From assembly GCF_013170845.1 (NCBI RefSeq), contig NZ_CP033367.1:3039001-3103000 (forward strand): 64,000 nucleotides of DNA. The letters are read 5' to 3'. Below the pieces are notes generated by a model. It saw nothing but the letters and a program-made list of their open reading frames with translations. It did not search any database and was not told the DNA's origin. This document shows positions 1 through 8,727 of this stretch, piece after piece; position 1 is the stretch's first letter; each line of letters opens with the position of its first letter. The DNA is from Mesorhizobium loti R88b (GTDB lineage: Bacteria > Pseudomonadota > Alphaproteobacteria > Rhizobiales > Rhizobiaceae). Position numbers and translations under genes: made by a program.

Positions 1-678
1 GCCGGGCACGCGGATGCGGATGTGGAGATGGCCGCCGAGCCGCGCGGCCTGGCGGGTGATGTGCTCCTGCAGGGCATGGCCGAGGCTGAGGCCAACGAAG
101 GATTCGTTCAGGATATCAGTGAGGCTGACGGCATGCAGGCCGGCGAGCCCCGGCCAGTCGCGCGCGGTGATCACCACCAGCCGGTCAATGAAGAACGGTC
201 TTTGCTCGAGATGCGAAAGGCCGGCCCAGGTGGCGGCAATGCCGAGATCGGCCGCACCGCTGGCCACCGCTTCGGCGATTTCGTGGCTGGGGCGTTCGTC
301 CAGATCGATGTCGATGCCGGGATGCGCCACCAGGAAGGCCGGCAGGATGTCGCGCAGCAGCTCGGCCGTGGCGGCGGTGTTGGCCATCAGGCGCACGCGG
401 GCGCGCAGGCCGCCGGCATAGGCACCAAGGTCGCCGGCCATCGCCTCGATCTGGTTCTGCACGGCGCGGGCATGGTGCAGCAGCGCCTGGCCGGCGGCCG
501 TCGGCATCACGCCACGACGGCGGCGCTCCAAAAGCGGCGCGCCGAGCCTCTCCTCCATGCCCTTGATGCGAGCGCTCGCCGAGGCCAGCGCCAGTCCGGC
601 AAGTTCCGCGCCATGGGTGATGCTGCCGCGCTCGGCCACCAGCAGGAACAGCCGGAGATCGGTGAGATCGAAGCGCAT
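1..678 (-). CDS. LysR-family transcriptional regulator (3' end beyond window)
   Basis: The frame begins at an ATG whose complement is at 676-678 and stays open to the window edge, giving 226 residues without a stop, so the C-terminus is missing. Residues 1-60 form a typical LysR winged helix (FDLTDLRLFLLVAERGSI, then GAPLLERRRRGVMPTAAG). Residues 90-226 are the start of the effector-binding domain (RVRLMANTAATAELL, FLVAHPGIDIDL). LysR proteins are cytoplasmic DNA-binding regulators that often control a divergent neighbour. Here the divergent genes are a small secreted-looking peptide gene and a TSUP exporter, which is a plausible but unproven target. Confidence 0.9.
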   Translation of the reverse strand, partial: MRFDLTDLRLFLLVAERGSITHGAELAGLALASASARIKGMEERLGAPLLERRRRGVMPTAAGQALLHHARAVQNQIEAMAGDLGAYAGGLRARVRLMANTAATAELLRDILPAFLVAHPGIDIDLDERPSHEIAEAVASGAADLGIAATWAGLSHLEQRPFFIDRLVVITARDWPGLAGLHAVSLTDILNESFVGLSLGHALQEHITRQAARLGGHLHIRIRVPG

Positions 679-794
679 TTTCGTTCCCTCAAAGCATGCG
701 GCTTCAGCCTTCGTCCTGGCCGAAGGCTGGCAGCGCAACTTCCACATTGTGCGCGGCTCATATGCCAGTCAATCATTTGCAATGGAGATGTGCG

Positions 795-1019
795 ATGAAC
801 GACAAGACATCAGGCCGGAAGAAACCAGGCAGGCAAGGGCTCGGCATTCTTGAGAGCATGGCGATCGTGCTGGCGGTGGCCGTTGCCTCGCTTGCCCTAG
901 CGCAGGCGCAGCCCGGCCCCCGGGGATGTGCGATGACGGCGGCTTCGGTCAGCCGCGATGCCGCGCCGGCAAAACCGAGCCCGGACACCGAGGCGACGGA
1001 CATGCTGTTGCATGATTGA
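795..1019 (+). CDS. small hypothetical protein with N-terminal hydrophobic segment
   Basis: A 74-residue frame has GGAG at 784-787, seven bases before its ATG. Residues 1-18 are basic, residues 21-38 are hydrophobic (SMAIVLAVAVASLALAQA, then QPGPRG), and the rest is Ala/Pro/Asp-rich. This looks like a signal peptide or single membrane anchor with a short periplasmic tail. I recognise no family. It sits between a divergent LysR gene and the TSUP exporter gene, 15 bases upstream of the latter, so the two may be co-transcribed. Confidence 0.4.
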   Translation: MNDKTSGRKKPGRQGLGILESMAIVLAVAVASLALAQAQPGPRGCAMTAASVSRDAAPAKPSPDTEATDMLLHD

Positions 1020-1034
1020 TTCCGTGGTGCGGTC

Positions 1035-1784
1035 GTGCTGAGCGTGGGCGTGATTGCCTGGATCGGTGCCGTCTTCCTCGCCGCCGGCCTGGTCAAGGGC
1101 GTCGTCGGCATGGGGCTGCCGACGGTCGCGATGGGATTGCTGGCGGTGACGATGCCGCCGGCGCAGGCGGCCGCTTTGCTGCTGATCCCGTCGCTCGTCA
1201 TCAACCTCTGGCAATTGGTCACCGGCCCCTCTTTTCGGGGTCTCATCAAGCGGCTGTGGACGATGATGGCCGGCATCATACTGGGCACCATCGCCGGGGC
1301 AGGGGTGCTCAGCGGCGCACATGCGGGCGCGGCCTCGGCAGGGCTCGGCGCGGCACTTGTGCTTTATGCCGTTCTCGGCCTGCTAAAACTCGGCTTCACC
1401 ACGCCGGCGCGCCACGAAGCGTGGGCCTCACCACTGGTCGGCGTGGCGACCGGGCTGGTCACCGGCGCCACCGGCGTCTTCGTCATCCCGGCGGTGCCCT
1501 ACCTGCAATCGCTGCGGCTGGAGAAGGAGGATCTGATCCAGGCGCTCGGCCTGTCCTTCACCGTCTCGACGGCAGCCCTTGCTATCGGCCTGTTCAGGAC
1601 AGGCGCGCTCGCATCGCCGACGACGCAGCTGGCGGGGTCGGCAGCAGTCCTCATGCCGGCGCTGGCCGGCATGTTCATCGGACAGGCGCTGCGCCAGAAG
1701 ATGAGCGTCGAGACGTTTCGCAAAGTGTTCTTTGTCGGCTTGCTGGCGCTGGGGGTGTATGTCGCGCTGGAGGCGCTTTGGTGA
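1035..1784 (+). CDS. TSUP (TauE/SafE) family membrane exporter
   Basis: This 249-residue very hydrophobic protein is of the length usual for TSUP transporters (about 250 residues, around eight membrane helices). The family's internal duplication shows as two glycine-rich blocks: GLVKGVVGMGLPTVAMGLL near residues 19-37 and GVATGLVTGATGVFVIPAVP near 136-155. Family members export sulfite, sulfoacetate or related organosulfur anions across the inner membrane; the substrate here cannot be read from sequence. The start is a GTG at 1035 with no clear ribosome-binding site, so a later start is possible. Confidence 0.85.
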   Translation: MLSVGVIAWIGAVFLAAGLVKGVVGMGLPTVAMGLLAVTMPPAQAAALLLIPSLVINLWQLVTGPSFRGLIKRLWTMMAGIILGTIAGAGVLSGAHAGAASAGLGAALVLYAVLGLLKLGFTTPARHEAWASPLVGVATGLVTGATGVFVIPAVPYLQSLRLEKEDLIQALGLSFTVSTAALAIGLFRTGALASPTTQLAGSAAVLMPALAGMFIGQALRQKMSVETFRKVFFVGLLALGVYVALEALW

Positions 1785-1792
1785 GGTTGTCC

Positions 1793-2350
1793 TCACTCGG
1801 CAATCGACCGGATAACCCGCGCCGGGTTTCCGCCGACAAGCGTGTTCGGGGGAACGTCCCGGGTCACCACCGAGCCCGCCGCGACGACGGCGTTTTCGCC
1901 CACCGTCACGCCGCCGATGACCGTTGCGCCGGCGGCGATCCAGACGTTGCGTTCGATGACGATTGGCTTCGCGGTGGTGAAGGCGCGCCGCCGCGACGGT
2001 TCGAGGGGATGGCCTGAGGTGATGAGGCTGACATTCGGCCCGATCAGCACATCGTCGGCGATGTCGAGCCCGCCGAGATCATAAAAGGTGCAGTTCTGGT
2101 TGATGAAGACATTGCGCCCAACGCGGATGTCGGGCCCGCCGGTCGTGTAGAAGGGCGGGATCAGCAAGAAGCTCTCGTCCACCGTCCTGCCGATGAGTTC
2201 GCTGAACACGGCACGGACCTCGTCCGCGTCGTTGAACGTCAAGCGGTTGAGACGGGCGGTGATCGCCATCGCCCGTTTGACATCCGCCAGCATGGCCGCC
2301 GATTCCGGCGTTCTCCCGGGGATTATCCTGGTGCGACCGTCATCGGCCAT
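1793..2350 (-). CDS. LacA/NodL-type hexapeptide-repeat acetyltransferase
   Basis: The 185-residue protein belongs to the left-handed beta-helix acetyltransferases that move acetyl from acetyl-CoA to a sugar hydroxyl. The N-terminal helical maltose-acetyltransferase segment (residues 7-50, [17 protein letters not shown]) is followed by hexapeptide repeats ([60 protein letters not shown]). The catalytic-type His is in SGHPL. The start at 2350 is preferred over an upstream in-frame start because GGAGG lies ten bases before it. The acceptor sugar is unknown. It converges on the TSUP gene with an 8-base gap. Confidence 0.85.
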   Translation of the reverse strand: MADDGRTRIIPGRTPESAAMLADVKRAMAITARLNRLTFNDADEVRAVFSELIGRTVDESFLLIPPFYTTGGPDIRVGRNVFINQNCTFYDLGGLDIADDVLIGPNVSLITSGHPLEPSRRRAFTTAKPIVIERNVWIAAGATVIGGVTVGENAVVAAGSVVTRDVPPNTLVGGNPARVIRSIAE

Positions 2351-2424
2351 TCGTTGCTTTCCTCCGGGCACGGTCGAACGAATGGCCGACACATGCCGCG
2401 ATTCCAGCTCTTGGAGATAGGCCC

Positions 2425-2874
2425 CTACCGAACCACCAGCACCGGAATTGCGGTATAGGACAGCACTTCCGCCGTCTGGCTGCCCAGAAGCAGCCGGCCC
2501 AAACCGCGGCGACCATGCGAGGCCATGACGATCAGGTCGCAGCCGAGCGCCTGCGACAGCTCCAGGATCGCTTCGGCGGGCCGCTTGTCCTCGACATGGA
2601 CCACTTCGGCGGAGACGCCGGCGGCGTCGGCCGCTGCCTTGCCCTTGTCGAGAACCTCCTTGCCATATTTGCGCGATTCTTCCTGGTAGACCGCCAGTTC
2701 ATCACCCGCGGCATAGCCGGCCATGGCGCCGCCCCAGGCGAAAATGGGGTACGGCTCCGAGACGGTGACGAAGGTGACGGTGGCACCGATGCCTTTTGCC
2801 AAGGTGAGGCCATGGGCAACGCCCTTGTCGGCCAGTTCCGATCCGTCGGTGGCGATGAGCAGATGTTTGTACAT
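2425..2874 (-). CDS. universal stress protein, UspA family
   Basis: The 149-residue single-domain Usp starts with the family sequence [15 protein letters not shown] and ends with the ATP-binding pattern G-x2-G-x9-G-S/T ([20 protein letters not shown]) and PVLVVR. Usp proteins are cytoplasmic ATP-binding stress proteins, in rhizobia often induced by low oxygen. A perfect TTGAT-N4-ATCAA dyad 105-118 bases upstream (2979-2992) suggests FNR/FixK control. It is transcribed alone. Confidence 0.92.
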   Translation of the reverse strand: MYKHLLIATDGSELADKGVAHGLTLAKGIGATVTFVTVSEPYPIFAWGGAMAGYAAGDELAVYQEESRKYGKEVLDKGKAAADAAGVSAEVVHVEDKRPAEAILELSQALGCDLIVMASHGRRGLGRLLLGSQTAEVLSYTAIPVLVVR

Positions 2875-2978
2875 GATGATCTGACCTGTTGTGCAAGGGC
2901 CGGTGCCCTTGGGGTGGCGGGAGCCCTTGAGGGCTGCCCCTGATATAAGTTCGCTACGGGCTTCATCACAGGGCCACC

Positions 2979-2992
2979 TTGATGCGGATCAA
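2979..2992. promoter_or_regulatory. FNR/FixK-type box
   Basis: TTGATGCGGATCAA is a perfect match to the FNR/Anr/FixK consensus TTGAT-N4-ATCAA. It lies about 105 bases upstream of the universal stress protein start on the minus strand, within range for CRP/FNR-type activation. That an FNR/FixK protein acts here is inference. Confidence 0.6.
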
Positions 2993-3087
2993 GGCCAGGG
3001 GTTGGAACTCAACCAATGTCAGGCCAGTCGCTGCCTGCCTTCAGCGATCCGGCCAACTGTCTGTAAACATTGCTGATCGCAAACGAA

Positions 3088-3113
3088 TGGCCGCCGAGCA
3101 TGCCCGGCGGCCA
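3088..3113 (-). terminator. stem-loop downstream of the phosphatase gene
   Basis: TGGCCGCCG (3088-3096) pairs perfectly with CGGCGGCCA (3105-3113) across an 8-base loop, 26 bases after the stop of the gene ending at 3139. The minus-strand sequence after the stem (TTCGTTTGCG) is only moderately T-rich, so termination strength is uncertain. Confidence 0.5.
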
Positions 3114-3138
3114 ATCGTGAAACTGTATGATGCTGGGC

Positions 3139-4671
3139 TTAGAACGGTGTCGCGGGCAGTTCCTGGGTGCCTTCGAGCTTCACGGCCTGGAGTTCGTTCG
3201 CGTTGTAGCCAAGAGCCCGCAGGATGGTGGGCGCCACTTGCGTCGTCTGCACCAGGGTCGGTACCGATCTCGGCTTGAGCGAAGGATTGCTGATGAGAAG
3301 CGCCACGTTGCGATCGTTCGCATTGGCGCCGCCATGCTCGGCAATCTTCGAACCGGATGTGTAGACCACGCCCGGGTTGACCGTGGCTATGAAGTCCGGG
3401 GTACGGCTGTCGGTGGCCGGATCCTGATAGGCGAGGGCAAGGGCATTGGGCGGCTGGATCTGGGCGATGCCTTCAGCCTTGCTCGACTTCTCGAGATAAT
3501 CCTGCGCCGCCGCAAGGTTCTTGACCCTGTCTTGCGGTTTGAGCCAGATCAGCGCGGCGTCGTCGGCAATGTGGAAGGCGTAGCCCGGTGTCTTGGTGTA
3601 TGGATCATCGTCCAGTGGCTGGAACGTCGCCGGGTCGATGGGCGACTGGCCATGCTTCGAGGCAAGTATGATCAGGGTCGAACTGGTGAGGTGGTTGTCC
3701 TTGAGTGCCACCATCAGTTCGCCGAGGGCGCCGTCCACATAGGCGAGTTGCCCGGCAAGACCATTGCCAGGCGCGCCGCTGGCATCCAGATAGCCGCCCA
3801 CCAGACCGGCCTCGTCGCCGGGACCGGACTTGGGGAGTTTCTGGCCCACGCTTACCGCCTGGAAATTCATGCCGAAAAGCGCGGGAACCGCGGCGGGATG
3901 CGAACCGGTGCTGTCGAGCCCCTTGATTTCGTTGATCACCGCCTTGACCCGCGCTTCGTCAAAGTCACGCTCGGCCTTGAAGCTGCCGGTCGTCTTGACC
4001 TTCGTGCTGGGGATCAAGCTGTCCTGTTCCAGGGCGTAGAGGTCGTCGACGCCTTTGCCCGAAGGTCCGTTCAGCCATTCGTAGGCCGGATGCTTGTCGG
4101 ACCAGGCCGTGCGGCCGCCATGAGCCTTCACGATCTCGAAGACGTTGTTGACCCGCACGAAATCATGCGGATAGACCACCGAGCACTTGCCGTTGATCAG
4201 CGTCATCGGCAGCTTGGCCGGGTCGATCTGGCTGTGGAAATCGCCCGGCTTGCCGCCACCATCAAGGCGCGTCGAATCGACGTCGATGTTCTCGGCGAAG
4301 GACACCTCGGCGCCGGCCTCGCCCTTGCAATCCGAAGCCGGCGCGAAATAGGTGCGGTCGTAGCTGTCGTCATAGAACACGCCCGTCGATTTGGGCGTGC
4401 CGCCGGTCACCTGTGCGACAAGGCCAGGAAACGAGTCGGACGGGGCGCTGGTCAGCGCATTCGGATAGAAAATCCCGGTACCGGCGAGCGTGGCGATCGC
4501 GCTTTTCGGATTCGCGGCGACATAGTTTGCCAGGTCGAGTGCATGGAGCCCGTCGATACTGATGAGCAGCACGTGCTTGTAGGGTGCGGCGTTGGCGCCG
4601 GAAACAGACAGCGCGCCCGCCAACGCCGTCGTCAGCGTGCCGGCGGCCAGTGCCAGAGATAGTCTTTTCAT
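3139..4671 (-). CDS. secreted alkaline phosphatase / nucleotide pyrophosphatase family protein
   Basis: This 510-residue protein has a clear Sec signal peptide (MKRLSLALAAGTLTTALAGALS, cleavage near SGANA-AP) and the alkaline phosphatase superfamily metal motifs: HVLLISIDGLHALD after the signal, a T/S nucleophile region (NALTSAPSDSFPGL), ASKHGQSPID and AEHGGANANDRN near the C-terminus. The family (type I phosphodiesterase) hydrolyses phosphomono- or diesters in the periplasm using two metals. The ATG at 4671 is chosen because AGGGA precedes it and the signal peptide begins there. It is a single gene, followed by a stem-loop at 3088-3113. Confidence 0.85.
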   Translation of the reverse strand: MKRLSLALAAGTLTTALAGALSVSGANAAPYKHVLLISIDGLHALDLANYVAANPKSAIATLAGTGIFYPNALTSAPSDSFPGLVAQVTGGTPKSTGVFYDDSYDRTYFAPASDCKGEAGAEVSFAENIDVDSTRLDGGGKPGDFHSQIDPAKLPMTLINGKCSVVYPHDFVRVNNVFEIVKAHGGRTAWSDKHPAYEWLNGPSGKGVDDLYALEQDSLIPSTKVKTTGSFKAERDFDEARVKAVINEIKGLDSTGSHPAAVPALFGMNFQAVSVGQKLPKSGPGDEAGLVGGYLDASGAPGNGLAGQLAYVDGALGELMVALKDNHLTSSTLIILASKHGQSPIDPATFQPLDDDPYTKTPGYAFHIADDAALIWLKPQDRVKNLAAAQDYLEKSSKAEGIAQIQPPNALALAYQDPATDSRTPDFIATVNPGVVYTSGSKIAEHGGANANDRNVALLISNPSLKPRSVPTLVQTTQVAPTILRALGYNANELQAVKLEGTQELPATPF

Positions 4672-4869
4672 TGAAGTGTCCCTCGTCTCGCAACCCGTCG
4701 ATGGATCAGGGTAGGCGAGCGGACATGACAGGTTCATGAAAACTTGGTGGCAGGGACCTTACGGATTGGTAAGCCAGCGGTGCAGAAGGGCTGCGATGGC
4801 AGCCGGGGACTTTCGCTGTCTGGTGCCGACCGCTAAACCTTGGCCTGACTTCAACGAAAGACCGAGCTT

Positions 4870-5451
4870 ATGAGCAACGCGTATCCGCAAATCCACCTGG
4901 TCCGGCATGGCGAGACGGCGTGGAGCCTTTCGGGGCAGCATACCGGCCGCACCGACATGCCGCTGACGCCGGCCGGCGAGGCGGCCGCCCGGGGCGTGGC
5001 CGAGCGGCTCAAGGGCCTGTCGTTTTCGGCCGTCTGGTCGAGCCCCTCGCAGCGCGCCTACAACACCAGTGTGCTCGCCGGTTTTGGCGCTCAGAGCGTC
5101 AGAAACGACGATCTGCAGGAGTGGGACTACGGCGCCTATGAGGGGCGCACCACCAAGGAAATCCTGGCCGAGCGGCCGAGCTGGAATGTCTTTCGCGACG
5201 GCTGCCCGCAAGGCGAGATGGCGGCCGATGTCGGTACCCGCGCCGACAGGATCATCAGACAGCTTCGCGACGCTGGCGGCTCGATCCTGATCTTTTCCAG
5301 CGCGCATTTCCTGCGCGTGCTCGCCGCCCGCTGGCTCGGCCTGCCGCCGGAAGGCGGGGCGCTGTTCGTGCTCGATACGGCCAGCATCAGCGTGCTCGGC
5401 TATGAGCATGATCTGAGCGAGCCGGTGGTGCGCAAGTGGAACCAGGCATAG
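4870..5451 (+). CDS. histidine phosphatase (phosphoglycerate mutase-like) family protein
   Basis: The 193-residue protein carries the phosphohistidine motif VRHGETAW at residues 11-18, the acid/base Glu region (LQEWDYGAYEGRTTKEI, near 80-96) and the second catalytic histidine in FSSAHFLRVLAARWL (near 144-158). These broad-specificity phosphatases dephosphorylate small metabolites in the cytoplasm; the substrate is not predictable. The next gene starts 11 bases after its stop, so the two are probably one transcript. Confidence 0.88.
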   Translation: MSNAYPQIHLVRHGETAWSLSGQHTGRTDMPLTPAGEAAARGVAERLKGLSFSAVWSSPSQRAYNTSVLAGFGAQSVRNDDLQEWDYGAYEGRTTKEILAERPSWNVFRDGCPQGEMAADVGTRADRIIRQLRDAGGSILIFSSAHFLRVLAARWLGLPPEGGALFVLDTASISVLGYEHDLSEPVVRKWNQA

Positions 5452-5462
5452 GGCGCAGGCCC

Positions 5463-5786
5463 ATGGATAACATTCGGGCGAAGCTGCTGCTATCCGTGCA
5501 ACGCGCGCTGCTCGGCGCCGTTTCGCCGAGGCTTCGGGCGGTTACCTGCGGCTGGGAAGGGTTTGAGATCACGCTTCGCTTCGTGTTTGACGGCGAGGTC
5601 GCCGATCCCGATCTCGAAGATGCCGGGATCGTCGCAACAGAAGTGGCGGCCGACTTCCCGGCACCCTGGACCGTGGACGAGGAGATCGCTCGACTGGACC
5701 ATCCCGATGATCTGCGCAGAGGCGCGCTCGCGCTTTGGGCATACTGGCGCAAGGAGAGCGCCGCGGAGACAGAAAATCCAGATTGA
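5463..5786 (+). CDS. conserved hypothetical protein, 107 aa
   Basis: It begins MDNIRAKLLLSVQRALLGAV and continues with an alternating beta-like stretch (LRAVTCGWEGFEITLRFVFDGEVAD) and an acidic segment ending in a Trp-rich helix (LALWAYWRKES). It is small, soluble and acidic, and I do not recognise a named family. Short acidic proteins of this shape include immunity-type proteins, but no toxin gene is adjacent. It lies 11 bases after the histidine phosphatase gene on the same strand. Confidence 0.7.
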   Translation: MDNIRAKLLLSVQRALLGAVSPRLRAVTCGWEGFEITLRFVFDGEVADPDLEDAGIVATEVAADFPAPWTVDEEIARLDHPDDLRRGALALWAYWRKESAAETENPD

Positions 5787-5809
5787 ACGATTGGCGATGA
5801 TAGCCAGCC

Positions 5810-6211
5810 CTATCTATCGAACTTCCGGATCGCTTCCGCCGTCACCGGCGTGAAGAAATTCACCAGATTGCCGTCGGGGTCGCGAAACAACAGCGAGCGG
5901 TTGCCCCAGGGCATGGTGGTCGGCTTCTGCACGGTCGTGTTCCTGATGACATCCGACAGCCTGATGAATTCGGCATCGACGTCGCCGACGCGGAATTCGA
6001 GGATGGCGGTGTGGTTGTCGGCCGGGCGGGCAATGTCGCCGCCAAACAGCATCAAGGTGCGCGTGCTGCCGATCGCCAGCGTGCAGGACGGTGTCGCCAG
6101 TTCCGCGAAGTCCTCCGTGTAGACCGTCACCGGCATGCCGGTAATCTCGCCGTAGAAGCGCACGAGGCGCTGAACGTCTGATGTGATGATGCGGACAGAG
6201 ATGAAATTCAT
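5810..6211 (-). CDS. VOC (glyoxalase/bleomycin resistance) family protein
   Basis: The 133-residue protein shows the paired beta-alpha-beta-beta-beta modules of the VOC fold: an N-terminal MNFISVRIITSDVQRLVRFYGEITGMPV and a C-terminal LLFRDPDGNLVNFFTPV. Metal-ligand candidates include the Asp/Glu residues of the second module. VOC proteins range from glyoxalases to dioxygenases and drug-binding proteins; the chemistry cannot be assigned. It converges on the preceding gene with a 23-base gap and lies downstream of the sigma factor gene on the same strand. Confidence 0.85.
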   Translation of the reverse strand: MNFISVRIITSDVQRLVRFYGEITGMPVTVYTEDFAELATPSCTLAIGSTRTLMLFGGDIARPADNHTAILEFRVGDVDAEFIRLSDVIRNTTVQKPTTMPWGNRSLLFRDPDGNLVNFFTPVTAEAIRKFDR

Positions 6212-6309
6212 GACCTGGGCTCCTTGATCGCTGAAGCCGCGAGCCGGCTCCCGATCGCTCTATAGGCCAGGCCTCCTGCCAGCTTTCTGTCAGGAGAAGG
6301 TTGCGATGA

Positions 6310-7416
6310 CTACGCTTGCGGTTCCGACCACCTCTCCTGCACCGTTGGCGGCAGGCCGAAGGCGGTAAACAAATCGGCGCCGAGCGGGCCGACATAGACC
6401 GTCAGCGAGGCGATCCCGCCCGCGGCCGGCTCGATGATATGCAGCGACTGGGCGCGCCACTCAGGATCCTGATGGCGCCGTGCGTAGATCGCGACCGCGG
6501 GCTGGCCGTTGGCCCGCGTCGCCACCGCGCGGTACCCTGCGAAATTGCGCCACACCGTCCTGAAGAAATCGTGGATCGCAGCGCGTCCCTGGTACCAGTC
6601 CAGCCATGGCGGCATGTGGTAAGTGGCGTCCTCACGCAGCAGCGCGATGAAGCCGTCGAGATCGGCCGCCTGCCAGGCCTTGATATAGCGATCGAGCAGC
6701 AGGCTTTCGTCGCGGTTGGGCTGCGATCGCTGCAGGGGACGCCCGGTGGGATAACGCACCGCAAGCGTCGCGCGCGCCCGCTGCAGGGCACTGTTGACCG
6801 AGGCGGTCGAGCCGCCGAGCAATTGCCCGGTCTCAGCCGCCGACCAGCCGAGCACGTCGCAAAGCAAAAGTGCCGCGCGTTGCCTCGGTGGCAGCAACTG
6901 GATGGCGGCGACGAAGGCAAGCCGGATGGCTTCGCGGGTCTCGTAGCGCGCTTCCGGGCCGGGCTCGCCATCGACAAGGTCCGGCAACTCGGCGTCGGGG
7001 TAGGGCTCCAGCCAGGAAAGCTCGGCGGCCGGCCCGGCGGTGGCGCGGCCCTCGGTCGGCGGTCGATCCGGCGGCTCGAGGATGCGATGCGCCGCCGACC
7101 GCGCCTTGATGGCGTTGAGGCAGGTGTTGGTGGCGATCGTATAGAGCCAGCCGCGCGGCGAGCCGCGCCCGTCGAATTGCGAGCGCCCACGCCATGCCCT
7201 GAGGAATGTGTCCTGCACGAGGTCGTCAGCCTCATGCAGCGAGCCCATCATCCGGTAGCAATGCAACTTCAACTCGCGGCGGTGGGCCATTGTCAGCCGC
7301 TCGAAGGCCAGCGGATCGAGGATCGGCTGGCCTGTCAGGCCCAGCGGCTCAAGCGGACTGGGAGCGTCTGTCATGTCGAGGCTGCCAAGCGGAATTTGCC
7401 GGAATGTGCCTCGCAT
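6310..7416 (-). CDS. ECF sigma factor with C-terminal SnoaL-like domain
   Basis: The protein has about 368 residues. Sigma region 2 is at roughly 45-115 (LKLHCYRMMGSLHEADDLVQDTFLRAWR, GSPRGWLYTIATNTC) and sigma-4 at 175-225 (LPPRQRAALLLCDVLGWSAAETGQLLGGS). It is followed by a SnoaL_2-type domain (DRYIKAWQAADLDGFIALLREDATY... MPPWLDWYQGRAAIHDFF). ECF factors of this layout redirect RNA polymerase, and the fused NTF2-like domain replaces a separate anti-sigma factor. The start at 7416 has GAGG eight bases upstream; an ATG at 7374 is an alternative. It follows an SDR gene by 10 bases, so the two are probably an operon. Confidence 0.88.
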   Translation of the reverse strand: MRGTFRQIPLGSLDMTDAPSPLEPLGLTGQPILDPLAFERLTMAHRRELKLHCYRMMGSLHEADDLVQDTFLRAWRGRSQFDGRGSPRGWLYTIATNTCLNAIKARSAAHRILEPPDRPPTEGRATAGPAAELSWLEPYPDAELPDLVDGEPGPEARYETREAIRLAFVAAIQLLPPRQRAALLLCDVLGWSAAETGQLLGGSTASVNSALQRARATLAVRYPTGRPLQRSQPNRDESLLLDRYIKAWQAADLDGFIALLREDATYHMPPWLDWYQGRAAIHDFFRTVWRNFAGYRAVATRANGQPAVAIYARRHQDPEWRAQSLHIIEPAAGGIASLTVYVGPLGADLFTAFGLPPTVQERWSEPQA

Positions 7417-7426
7417 CCTGCGCGCC

Positions 7427-8173
7427 TCATGCCGCCGCTGCAAGGCCGCTGCCGCTCACCGTGAAGGCAGTGCCTTGCAGTTTGTCGGCGGCGAGTGCGA
7501 CCACGGCGCGGCCGACATCGGCAGGCACCTGTACGTCGGTCATGCTGGCCAGGAAATCGGCCGGGGTGATGCCGAGATAGGCCGAAATGCCTGCAATGCC
7601 GCGCTGGCCGACGCCGGTGCCGGCCATGATGCGCATCGGCGCCAGTGCCATGAAGCGCAGGCCAAGGCCCAGCCTGTCGGCTTCCTTCTGGCTGTGGGCG
7701 GCAAGGAACATCTGCATGCGCTTGGCGCCGGAATAGCCGCCCGAGTTCGGCGGGCCGCCGCTGAACGCGGCACCGCTGGAGATCAGCACCACGCGGCTGC
7801 CCGGCTTCAGCCCGCCTCGCAGGGCGGCCTTGCAGAACAGGAACGATGCCTTGACGTCCGTCTCCCAATTCGCCGAGAAATCGTCCCAGCTCTGGTCCTG
7901 GATGGATGCCGACGGCGCGAAAGCACCGGCCGAGATCACCAGCACATCAGGCTGCATGGCGGCAAACACCGCGTCGGGCGCGGTATCCTGCGTGGCGTCG
8001 GCGGCAAGCGTCTTCACGCCTGACGTCTCCCAGGAGAGTTCTTTCAGATCGGCCGCGCCGCGGGCGACGGCAAGCACGGTTGCTCCCTCGCTGAGAGCAA
8101 CTTCCACGATCGAACGCCCGACACCCCGGCTGCCTCCGACGACGACGACATTTTGACCTTTCAACGATTGCAT
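7427..8173 (-). CDS. short-chain dehydrogenase/reductase
   Basis: The 248-residue classical-size SDR has the NAD(P)-binding loop GGSRGVGRSIVE near residues 13-24, an NxAG-like segment (VISAGAFAPSA), a Ser before the active site (LISSGAAFSG) and the catalytic YSGAK near residue 151. It reduces or oxidises a small carbonyl/alcohol in the cytoplasm; the substrate is unknown. It is the first gene of a two-gene unit with the ECF sigma factor, which suggests that the sigma factor or its regulon responds to the same condition. Confidence 0.87.
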   Translation of the reverse strand: MQSLKGQNVVVVGGSRGVGRSIVEVALSEGATVLAVARGAADLKELSWETSGVKTLAADATQDTAPDAVFAAMQPDVLVISAGAFAPSASIQDQSWDDFSANWETDVKASFLFCKAALRGGLKPGSRVVLISSGAAFSGGPPNSGGYSGAKRMQMFLAAHSQKEADRLGLGLRFMALAPMRIMAGTGVGQRGIAGISAYLGITPADFLASMTDVQVPADVGRAVVALAADKLQGTAFTVSGSGLAAAA

Positions 8174-8386
8174 GGCTCACCTCGCTGTTCCGGCCCGGAG
8201 GATTCCGGCGCCTGTAGGTGAAGACAGCGGAGGTGGGCGGGAATCATCGGTGGGAGCAAAAAGAAACTTTGGCGGGTCTGTCAGGCGGCTCTCATTCGTC
8301 CCCCGTTTGCCAAACATTAGCTTGAGGCGATATGCTGGACGGCCCATCGCCGACCTCTTGGGCGCAACGATATCTGGGAGGAATGG

Positions 8387-8659
8387 ATGATGACGACATT
8401 GTTCGTGAGACATACCGTGTCCGACTACAAGGCCTGGCGCAAAGTCTATGACGGATTCGCCCCGGTGCAAAAGGCCGGCGGCGTGAAGGCAGAGACCGTC
8501 TATCAGGCGGCGGACAACCCCAACGACGTTACCGTGACCCACGATTTCGCCAGCGTCGCCGAGGCACAGGCCTTCATCCAGAACCCGAAATTGAAAGAGG
8601 CGATGGGAAGTGCCGGCGTGATCGGTGCGCCGACCATGTGGATCACCAACAAGGCTTGA
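8387..8659 (+). CDS. small ABM/dimeric alpha-beta barrel-like protein
   Basis: The 90-residue protein begins MTTLFVRHTVSDYKAWRKVYDGF and has the alternating strands and helices of the dimeric ferredoxin-like (antibiotic biosynthesis monooxygenase-like) fold: VTVTHDFASVAEAQAFIQNPKLKEAM. Such proteins bind small aromatic or lipid ligands; no catalytic role can be assigned. GGGAGG at 8376-8381 fits a start at 8387 or at the next ATG, 8390. The gene stands alone and ends at a bidirectional-looking stem-loop. Confidence 0.8.
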   Translation: MMTTLFVRHTVSDYKAWRKVYDGFAPVQKAGGVKAETVYQAADNPNDVTVTHDFASVAEAQAFIQNPKLKEAMGSAGVIGAPTMWITNKA

Positions 8660-8692
8660 TCGACCGCTCCGGCCGCGCGTGCTGCAGGAATA

Positions 8693-8714
8693 GCCAGGCC
8701 GCTTCCGGCCTGGC
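8693..8714. terminator. stem-loop between convergent genes
   Basis: GCCAGGCCG (8693-8701) and CGGCCTGGC (8706-8714) form a perfect 9-bp stem with a CTTC loop between the convergent ABM-like and pseudouridine synthase genes. It probably serves as a terminator for either strand, although neither flank has a strong T-run. Confidence 0.55.
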
Positions 8715-8727
8715 GGGGACGCTTGGC

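Noticed and set aside
3127..4662. 511-codon open frame on the plus strand
   Set aside because: It mirrors the alkaline phosphatase gene and has no ribosome-binding site or known motif.
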